This document shows, in pieces, positions 57,301 to 64,000 of a stretch of DNA of 64,000 nt. This stretch comes from Calendula officinalis (lineage: Eukaryota; Streptophyta; Magnoliopsida; Asterales; Asteraceae). The position numbers and the translations under genes were made by a program. The DNA is taken from contig OY970827.1 of NCBI GenBank assembly GCA_963853835.1, positions 76,603,734 to 76,667,733 of the forward strand. The letters are read 5' to 3'. How positions within the stretch are numbered: position 1 is the stretch's first letter; the number at the start of each line of letters is the position of its first letter. The notes below the pieces were generated by a model. That model was not told where the DNA came from, made no database searches, and saw only the letters and a program-made list of their open reading frames with translations.

Positions 57301-58415
57301 TAATCATTTCATTTATAGGTTGATAATCAAATCATGGATGATTAATTGTAATTCCGCAATCAATTATCAATAAAATCATCAATGAAATCATGACTTTGAT
57401 TAAATCTTGATATATCTATTTTAACGATGCTAGCGGTCATGTGTTTGCTCTCATCCTTGTGATCGATGACATATATGATTTTTAGGAATAAATTAGAGAT
57501 TCACCGTTAAAAAGAACCTAATAAAGGGTATAACGGTCATATTATGAATTTCTTTTAATGTATTAGATAGAAGATATAGAAGTGGGTAAATATAAGAGTT
57601 TAAGTGTTTCTAATACTATTGACCATTTGACCGGGTAAATTTGAAATTAAGAAGGAGAAATAAGAAATTCTTCCAACTTTGTATTCCACTTGCACATAAA
57701 TAAGTTAAAAAAAGCACTTAAAATTAATATTGGTAAGTAAAAAAAACTTAATACGAAGTACTAATATTTTTTTGCCAGACTTTGCGTAAAGTGTGCGGTA
57801 ATAACAGAACTTTGTATTACTTTTATGAAAAGTGTCACTAAGAATTACATATAGTAACCTTTTCGTGTGACACTACATGTCAGTTTTCTTGTAGAATAGG
57901 AAAAAAGACAAACCTTGAAGTGGGACAATTCCTTTCTCCGTTAGAACTTTTACTTGGTAAAACGCCATAAATCCACATGCAGCCATGGTCCAAAAAAGCA
58001 TAATAGGGATTTTAAGCTTCTCATTAGCAGCATAAATCATATTCGTGTAAGTCATGAAACCATCACAAATAACACAAGTAACCGGTGTTTCAAGCCCTGA
58101 TACGATATCAAGAAACGCACCATAGAAATTGGTTCCAAGGTAGGTCCATATTTCAGCAACGGTTTGACTACGTTCGGCACCATCTTCGGTTCCCGAAGTG
58201 GGACCATCAGGAACCGATCTGAACCGAAACCCAGGGCGGTCATCAAAATCATGGGTACCACCGGACCTTACAAGACGGTTATGGTTCGACCGAGTGTTGA
58301 TGAAGGTTATTTGGATCCCCTTTTGGTGTAGTAATCTGGCTAGTTTGAGCATGGACTTGATGTGGCTTTGTGCTGGAAATGGTATGAACACCACATGAGG
58401 CTTTTTTTCATCCAT
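51364..58415 (-). CDS. UGT-D: UGT85-like UDP-glycosyltransferase
   Basis: Exon 1 58415-57914 and exon 2 52307-51364 (minus strand) give 481 residues. Catalytic H18 (FPAQSHIK) and D118 (CVICDG); PSPG box about 358-401, WCSQ...HGGWGS...GDQ, with the normal CWP. The coding sequence is intact. The 5.6-kb intron contains a 3.9-kb deleted Gypsy element. Upstream are TATATAG (58457-58465) and a (CA)n leader directly before the ATG. Downstream, a CACTA begins 74 bp after the stop, and no AATAAA is seen in between, so the native poly(A) region may be cut off. Expected to be a cytosolic glucosyltransferase for small alcohols; acceptor unknown. Confidence 0.9.
53183..53752 (+). repeat. 5' LTR of the Tat-type element
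   Basis: 570 bp ending GGTTTCAACA. The last 331 bp match the 3' LTR remnant with about 5 differences by eye. Confidence 0.85.
53783..56735 (+). pseudogene. Gag-Pol of the Tat-type element
   Basis: From ATG 53783. The Gag core (SYDGTGDPDDHVASFRWAVR, FAGTLEGSARYWLSSLP) is typical of the Tat/Retand side of Gypsy. Zinc knuckle-like CEFHKIMGHATATC, protease YVDGGSSANIMY, RT with FLDAYKGYHQVQM, MPFGLRNAGATYQ and an intact YVDD. Broken by stops and frame changes near 54160, 54255, 54633, 54833, 55306, 55706, 55932 and 56265. It ends abruptly at about 56728 at the junction with the LTR, just after the start of the RNase H region. Confidence 0.87.
56728..57058 (+). repeat. Truncated 3' LTR
   Basis: 331 bp equal to positions 53422-53752 of the 5' LTR, joined directly to pol at a CCCC shared by both sides, which suggests deletion by microhomology. 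Confidence 0.85.
57064..57913. other. Remaining UGT-D intron
   Basis: AT-rich intron DNA without a gene or a repeat that I can support; contains the intron's 5' part (donor at 57913, minus strand). Confidence 0.4.
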
Positions 58416-58456
58416 GTGTGTGTGTGTGTGTTTTGATGGTTTGGTCTAAGTTTGAT

Positions 58457-58465
58457 CTATATATT
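58457..58465 (-). promoter_or_regulatory. TATA box of UGT-D
   Basis: CAATATATAG on the minus strand, about 45 bp before the ATG, followed by a CA-repeat leader. The region up to the MITE at 58944 is AT-rich and otherwise featureless. Confidence 0.55.
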
Positions 58466-58943
58466 GATCGATTTTAATGGTTTCAAATGGCGGTAGAAAT
58501 CGTTATCGATATGATTCGTATGTTATAATGGTTGTCGCCCTCGTTACCAATTCTTATCTTTGAAAACAAGAACTTGTCATCGGAATTAACAATGAGTAAG
58601 CATTTGTATTTTGTATTCTAGTTACGTCCGGTTATAGATTTTAAACAATATTTTTAACGGCATTTCAATAAATTTTAGGGTTCGTTAACTTAGAATGTTG
58701 GTTCGTTTACTCCAAGGTCCAATTTTGACGAGAAATGATATATGCTCCTACTATTATATAATTTATTTCAAATGTTGTTCTATAAGATATTTTTTATGAT
58801 GTAACAAGTTAATTTCACCCTCTTAGAAGTAGTTGTCAAATTCTTGATACCTACATTTTCATGGTAATAATTCCCTCCGCCGTGCCCAAAGGGTCTTAAG
58901 TTTTTAATCCACAATTAATGTCTCTTGACTAAAATGTGATTAA

Positions 58944-59894
58944 GGTGGTGTTTGGTTCGCAGAATGTTTTTGATGGAATTGGAATCTAGGAAGGAATTGG
59001 AATCTGTCAGGAATTGGAATCCAATTTCATAGTCTGTTTGGTTGGCAGAGAATGGAATTGGAATCCAATTCAATATTCTGTTTGGTTGACTTGAATTGGA
59101 ATTGAAATTATCTAAAATGACGAATTTACCCTTATTACTAGTAGTGGTTGGTGGGTGGTGGTGATGGTGGGTGGTGGAGGCGGTGGGTGATGGTGGTGGT
59201 GGCGGCGGCGGTGGCAGCGGTGGTCGAGGTGGTGGCGGAGGCGGCGGTGGGTGGTGGTGGTGGTGGCGGTGGCGGTTATGGTGGTGGCGGTTGGTGGTGG
59301 TGTTGGTGGTGGGTGGTGGTGGCGGTGGATGGTGGTGGTGGTGGCGGTGGATGGCGGTGGTTGTTGGTGGCGGTGGTGGATGGTGGCGGTGGCGGTAAGT
59401 GGTGGTGGTGGTTGGTGGTGGTTGTGGTGGGTGGTGGCGACGGCAGTGGGTGGTGGTGGTGGCGGTTGTGGTGGTGGTGGTGGCGGTGGTGGTGGTGGGT
59501 GGTGGTGGCGGTGGTGGTTGCGGTGGGCGGTGGTTGGTGGTGGCGGCGGTGGATGGTGGCAGTGGCGGTTGATGGCGGTTGTGGTGGTGGCGGCGGCGGG
59601 TGGTGGCGGCGGTGGGTGGTGGCGGTGGTGGTGATGGTGGCGGTGGCGGCGGGTGGTGGCGGTGGTGGTGGTGATGGTGGCGGTGGTGGTGAGTATAAAG
59701 GGTATAAAGGTAAAAGAATATTCCATCAAACCTTGGAATTCAATTCCATCAACATTTGGATGGAATTGAGATTCCTTCATTTGGTGGAATGTTTCTATCA
59801 TTTAGGAATCCAATTTCATCCATTTTTTTGAACCAAACACTGGAATCTGATGGAATTAGATTCCAATTCCCTCAGATTCCATTACATTCCAGCG
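58944..59894. mobile_element. Harbinger-type MITE with (GGT)n/(GGC)n interior, copy 2
   Basis: Starts GGTGGTGTTTGGTTCGCAGA after TAA. It matches copy 1 (28410-29351) through both flanks and most of the trinucleotide core, with several insertions and deletions of GGT/GGC units. The right end lacks the last 15 or so bp of terminal repeat, so it is truncated. Low-complexity frames inside are not genes. Confidence 0.75.
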
Positions 59895-60611
59895 ATGATG
59901 TCTTTTATGATTGATTACAAATAAGAACTTGAAAGATATTGAATGAGCCATATTGGGACAAATGAATCCGATGAATCTAACCAACTATTTACACATAACA
60001 TAGGAGAAGATGTCTTACTCACACCCAGAACAATGAAAAAGTACAAAATGACCCTATAGTTTTACAGTTTATTCACCTTAAATAAAAAAAATAAAAAAAC
60101 ACTTTAAGTTGACATGCTTATCGTCGTTCAAAACACACAATTAGTAGTTTAATAACAATAAATTTACATTTATCCAATGTTTAGTCGTTGTACAGATTTT
60201 TATCCAAGATAGGTTGCTAAAAAATCGTTTTGTCTCGTTTAGGTCATTCGACAAGTGACAATTACCACCAGGTCATCAAATTGTCGAATGACACAAACAC
60301 GACACAAAATCAACACAACTAGACATAAGTTCGTACGATTAAATGGAGAAATGTAAAAATAAGTTAATGAACCGACTTACTCAATGACCCGCCCATTGTA
60401 AGTTTCTGGCACTTGCGGTGCTTAAAATCCTTCGAAAACAGCCAATAATATGAGAGAAACAACAAACTATAAAACTAACAAGAAATATTCTTAGTAACTT
60501 GATAACCATACAAATACACAACTCTATCCCAACTGTCAAAACTCAAAAACCCGATTTTTTTTAACAAATACGTACTTGAAAAAACGACAATAAAAACAGA
60601 CAACCTTAAAC
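59895..60611. other. 3' flank of the MUSTANG gene
   Basis: AT-rich; must include the 3' UTR of the minus-strand MUSTANG gene. Nothing else recognised. Confidence 0.4.
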
Positions 60612-62456
60612 TCAAATGGGCATTGCACATTTTTTTTGTGAATGACCCAACATATGACACCGGCCACATTGAACAATTCTTTTCGGTCGTTTCAAGCTCT
60701 CGATTCTAAGAATCTTCTTTTTCGGTCTACCGGGCGGCCTTCGTGTTTTCGGTGGTCGAATTACCATTTCGCCCCTACCTTCACCACCCTCATTAACATC
60801 TCTCCAAAGCGTTTTATCGGGAACCGGATATATAATTTGTGAATACGTTTCCCGATAACTTTCAACTTTAAAACAATGATCGGCAAAAACATGTACATTT
60901 TTACCACTCGATATTAAAGCAGCTGCTGCATGTGCACATGGAAGACCGTACAACTGCCATCTTCTACATGAACAAACCCTAGTTCTTATATCAACAATAT
61001 TCGTCCGTTCGGTTGAAACAACCTCAAATTCAACCTCGTTTGCACGTAAAACTTGATAACAACGAGAATCCGAAATCGATTCGAGAATCTTTTGTTCGGC
61101 TGATGGAACAACGATCGAATTCCATCTCATTCCTGTATTTCTTCGGGTTTCAAACCATAATGTTAATTGATGGCGAATATGTTCCATTAATTGTACGATT
61201 GGTAATTCATGTCCTTCTAAAGCCCAATTATACAAAACTTCGGTTACACCTAACGTAAAATGACCATAACGGACACCTTCAAAATACGCAACCGCCCAAA
61301 GTTGTGGCGGGAACTCTTGAAACCACAAAATAACGTCTTGCGAAACTTCCAACATTTCGGAAATCTTGCTTTCGAATTCGACCGGTGTGAGGGCGTAAAC
61401 GGCGCTCCAAAAAATATTGACCAATTTCGAGTTTTTAAAAGTGTCGCGAAAGCTTTCGCTCACGTAACGTAGACAAAACCCGTGAAAAGCGGTTGGAAAA
61501 TGGGTTCCAACCGCTTCGACGATACACGGGTTTCGTTCAGATAAAATTGTCAACCTCGGCATGTGCTCGGTGTTCACACCGAGCAATTTCCTTAATTCGG
61601 ACAAAAACCACATCCAATTTTCATCGTTTTCAACGTCGACAACCGCAAAAGCTAGCGGGAATAAACCGTCATCAGCGTCAATACCCGATGCACAAATAAG
61701 TGTACCTAAATACTTCCCTTTTAAATGAGCCCGATCGATCTCCAAAAGCGGTCTACACGCGTTTAAAAACCCGACAATCGAAGCGCGATACGATATAAAT
61801 AACCGATTAAAACAATTATCTTGACCCGATGAAGAAACCGTCGCGATACTTCCCGGATTACTTTTTCGAATTTGTTCGCAATAAATCGGTAAAATTCGGT
61901 ACCCTTCTTCAAAAGTACCGTGTAAAGCCGCCATGCTTCTTTCTTTACCTCTCCAAGCTTGCATATAAGAAACCGCAACACCATGTTGTTCGCGAATATC
62001 TTGCAAAATTTCTTTCGGTTTGTATAACGGGTTATCTCGGATCCGAGATTCAACCGATCTTGCAACCCAACCAACAGAAGCTTGTTGGTGATGAAGATTC
62101 CGTACACCTTCACACGTGTGTTGTGCGTGCAATGTTCGGATTGAAAAAGTGGGGACGTTTGGGCATTTTGCCACGTGTACGCGCCATGGACAACCTTCTT
62201 TTGAGCATTTTGCTATGAATCTGCTACGGTCGGATTTGACTATTCGCAGGTCAAAATGGAGAGATATTGCAATGTCTTTTAAAGCTCTTCTACATGTTTC
62301 GACATCTGGGAATTCTTGACCGATTACTAGACCTTGATTTGTTGTTAAATCGAGTGATTCTGCTAAATCGATTTCATGTTGTTGAAGGTGGTGGTGATGG
62401 TCTGTTAAATTTACTAGGGTTTGTTCGGTAATTTCAGCTAAGTGTTCATCAGCCAT
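60612..62456 (-). CDS. MUG: MUSTANG-family protein (domesticated Mutator transposase)
   Basis: Single intact exon, 614 residues from ATG 62456. Order: His-rich N-terminus; MuDR DNA-binding domain (about 42-118, with C84 and C89 ahead of WRVHVAKC); MULE transposase core with D241 (LLEIDRAHLKGKY); SWIM zinc finger C495-x-C497...C507-x-H509; AT-hook-like RRPPGRPKKK; and a CCHC knuckle C597-C600-H605-C610. There are no terminal repeats around it, and the full-length ORF stands among dead transposons, as expected for a selected host gene. No PB1 domain precedes the DNA-binding domain, which points to the MUG-A side of the family. Arabidopsis MUG genes affect growth and flowering. At the place of the second catalytic Asp it reads SER, so transposase activity may be lost. 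A donor-like AAG/GTAAATC near 62675 suggests a 5' UTR intron. Confidence 0.88.
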   Translation of the reverse strand: MADEHLAEITEQTLVNLTDHHHHLQQHEIDLAESLDLTTNQGLVIGQEFPDVETCRRALKDIAISLHFDLRIVKSDRSRFIAKCSKEGCPWRVHVAKCPNVPTFSIRTLHAQHTCEGVRNLHHQQASVGWVARSVESRIRDNPLYKPKEILQDIREQHGVAVSYMQAWRGKERSMAALHGTFEEGYRILPIYCEQIRKSNPGSIATVSSSGQDNCFNRLFISYRASIVGFLNACRPLLEIDRAHLKGKYLGTLICASGIDADDGLFPLAFAVVDVENDENWMWFLSELRKLLGVNTEHMPRLTILSERNPCIVEAVGTHFPTAFHGFCLRYVSESFRDTFKNSKLVNIFWSAVYALTPVEFESKISEMLEVSQDVILWFQEFPPQLWAVAYFEGVRYGHFTLGVTEVLYNWALEGHELPIVQLMEHIRHQLTLWFETRRNTGMRWNSIVVPSAEQKILESISDSRCYQVLRANEVEFEVVSTERTNIVDIRTRVCSCRRWQLYGLPCAHAAAALISSGKNVHVFADHCFKVESYRETYSQIIYPVPDKTLWRDVNEGGEGRGEMVIRPPKTRRPPGRPKKKILRIESLKRPKRIVQCGRCHMLGHSQKKCAMPI

Positions 62457-63882
62457 GAGATAATTGTAATCACTAATTCACTATAATTATTGAAATTACA
62501 GAGATTTAAATAATCTTGTAACTCATACTACGACACAAATTACTCGATGCTTCAACAGGGTGGTTGGGAATTGGTGATGAAATTGGGGATTTGAAGTGGG
62601 GTTTTTAAAGTGAAAGAACCGATTTTTCGTTCATATTTAAAAACAGAGGGAGAATTGAAATTCAGAGATTTACCTTATAGTTTTGAGCTGGGAGATCGTT
62701 TGAGATGATGAATTGGGAGAATAAATTGCATTCAAGTGATGATTTTTTGTGGTGTTCTTGCGATGGTTCTTGCTAGCCCTAAAAAATCTTTCTTTTAATC
62801 AAAATCTGCGAAGTGATGAGAAGACCTCAATTCGGGGCCATGCTTCCTGTGCAGTAGTAAATGCTTCGGTCATTGAAATGACAACTTTGCCCTTATTTGA
62901 TATTTATATGCCACAGTTTTGCTCTTCAGGCTGTGAGATTTATTCTAAAAAAAAAAGAAGATGTGTTCGAGAAAATGCATACTGTCCGTTTGGATGTCAC
63001 TGCATATGTCGAACCACTAACTTATTAATTTGTCGTTAAAAAATAAAAGGAAATTTTTATCGTATTTTCTTTTTAAAATTTATTTTCAAAGTTAGTAAAA
63101 TTTGAAGAAAGTTATTTCCTTCTCATTCTTTTATTTTCTTTTTTTTTTTTTTCTTTCTATTCGAGAATATAACAAAATTAAAAATCTCTTCTTTATTTTT
63201 CATAATTTCTTATCTCTTCTTCTCTTCTCTTCTCTTTTAATAATTTTTTTTTGGAATAAAGCGTTAGTGTAGACGATCTCAGTTAGTCAAGCTACTTTAG
63301 TTTATTGAATTTATGCTATTTTACTATTTTACTCTTTTTATAATCTAAATATAGTTAAGTCTAACGACACAATCAAGTTAACGCGAAGGGTGGAATTGTT
63401 ATGATCTAACCGAGTTAAGTCCAGCGACACAATCAAGTTAACGCAAAGGGTGGAATTGTTATGTGCAAAGCGTGACCGATATATTGTTCATTATTATTTT
63501 TACTTTCAAACGAAATTATTATAGTAGAAAAAAAGGGATAAAAATGTATGTCTTGTTAATGCGGCATGTTATGTAAATGGAGAATTTTAGAAACCACGTT
63601 AATAATTTTTGTAATTTATTCTGCATATTTAGATGTTTTCTTTTGTTTTGTAGTTTTTTTATTTATGAGGGGGAAAAAGAAAATTAAAAGAAAAAAAAAA
63701 ACCCTTGAAGGGAAATATTTGTCGTTTAATTTCGATTAAACTTGATGAGGTTATTGAGATGTCGCCGATATAAAGAGACACTTCCCTTTCCATAACTCTT
63801 CCCCTGTTTCTTCATACCCATTTACACACCACTTCAAAAACCCTAAATTCAACCAAAATTGTGCATTTTGTAACCCTAAACC
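62457..63882. promoter_or_regulatory. Divergent promoter region between MUG and the right-end gene
   Basis: Contains the MUG leader (to about 62750), T-rich tracts, a 60-bp tandem duplication (63343-63463), and for the right-hand gene a GATATAAAG TATA-like box (about 63766) and two telo-box-like AACCCTAAA motifs (about 63838 and 63872). A short ORF at 62749-63039 is not convincing as a gene. Confidence 0.45.
63343..63463 (+). repeat. 60-bp tandem duplication
   Basis: Two units with an exact 60-bp period around GTTAAGTCTAACGACACAAT and GTTAAGTCCAGCGACACAAT, then AATCAAGTTAACGC and GGGTGGAATTGTTATG in both. Confidence 0.85.
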
Positions 63883-64000
63883 ATGGATAACTTAGCCGTC
63901 TTATCTTCTTCTCAAAAATTAGTACTAGGTTTTACCCCAAACCTTCGAACTGATTCTATAATTTCCAAGAAACCCTTATTTTGTTCCTTCAAAATCCCTA
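63883..64000 (+). CDS. Start of an unidentified gene, cut by the window end
   Basis: ATG 63883 opens a frame to the window edge (39 codons). The peptide starts MDNLAVLSSSQKLVLGF and is rich in Ser, Lys and hydrophobic residues with few acidic ones, which could be a plastid or mitochondrial targeting peptide. A TATA-like box and telo-box motifs lie upstream. Too short to identify. Confidence 0.5.
   Translation, partial: MDNLAVLSSSQKLVLGFTPNLRTDSIISKKPLFCSFKIP

Noticed and set aside
59112..59831. Same kind of long ORFs at the second MITE copy
   Set aside because: Same trinucleotide tract; low-complexity artefacts.
61829..62218. 129-codon plus-strand ORF
   Set aside because: Antisense shadow of the MUSTANG gene.
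62749..63039. 96-codon ORF upstream of the MUSTANG gene
   Set aside because: No recognisable domain; sits in the promoter and leader region and is likely chance.

Overview
This is nuclear DNA of a flowering plant: GT-AG introns, a plant-type MIC10 gene, a MUSTANG gene, a UGT85-like glycosyltransferase family and dense plant transposons. The gene content fits a eudicot, and the style of the glycosyltransferase cluster and repeats made me think of Asteraceae, but the sequence alone does not prove the family. Nothing is bacterial; there are no CRISPR arrays, rRNA genes or convincing functional tRNA genes.

Layout. The left end (1-2.6 kb) holds a SINE and a small three-exon MIC10 (mitochondrial cristae) gene. 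At 2.6-5.3 kb lies a broken UGT (UGT-A, minus strand) with a solo LTR in exon 1. At 5.8-9.2 kb are a Mutator-like element with a 9-bp target duplication and several MITEs. At 9.4-16.3 kb is a five-exon RNF170-like RING/DUF1232 ubiquitin ligase whose 6-kb first intron is filled with Harbinger, hAT and probable Helitron sequence. From 18.1 to 23.3 kb is a complete Ty3/Gypsy element whose 3' LTR ends 14 bp before the ATG of UGT-B (23.3-28.1 kb, plus strand). UGT-C (33.2-36.1 kb, plus) follows. A full-length but dead LINE fills 37.8-43.15 kb, and a complete CACTA element with a broken TNP2-type transposase fills 45.4-51.3 kb. UGT-D (51.4-58.4 kb, minus) carries a deleted Tat-type Gypsy element in its intron. 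The right end has a second (GGT)n-rich Harbinger MITE, an intact single-exon MUSTANG gene (60.6-62.5 kb, minus) and the first codons of another gene running off the window.

The biological core is a local array of four UGT85-like paralogues (three apparently intact, one dead) that share one phase-1 intron, an unusual HGGWGS in place of HCGWNS in the donor-sugar (PSPG) box, and, in the three intact copies, a (CA)n tract just before the ATG. They probably glucosylate small lipophilic acceptors such as terpenoid or cyanohydrin alcohols; the acceptor cannot be read from sequence. Almost every difference in gene architecture between the copies is due to a datable transposon: an LTR element in the 5' UTR of UGT-B, a 2.6-kb solo LTR in its intron, a CACTA 74 bp past the stop of UGT-D, a Gypsy element in the UGT-D intron, a solo LTR in UGT-A, and a palindrome-carrying foldback element upstream of UGT-C. 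I did not find a convincing wholly new biological system; the best leads are the transposon-rewired UGT cluster, the palindrome arrays and the modified PSPG box.
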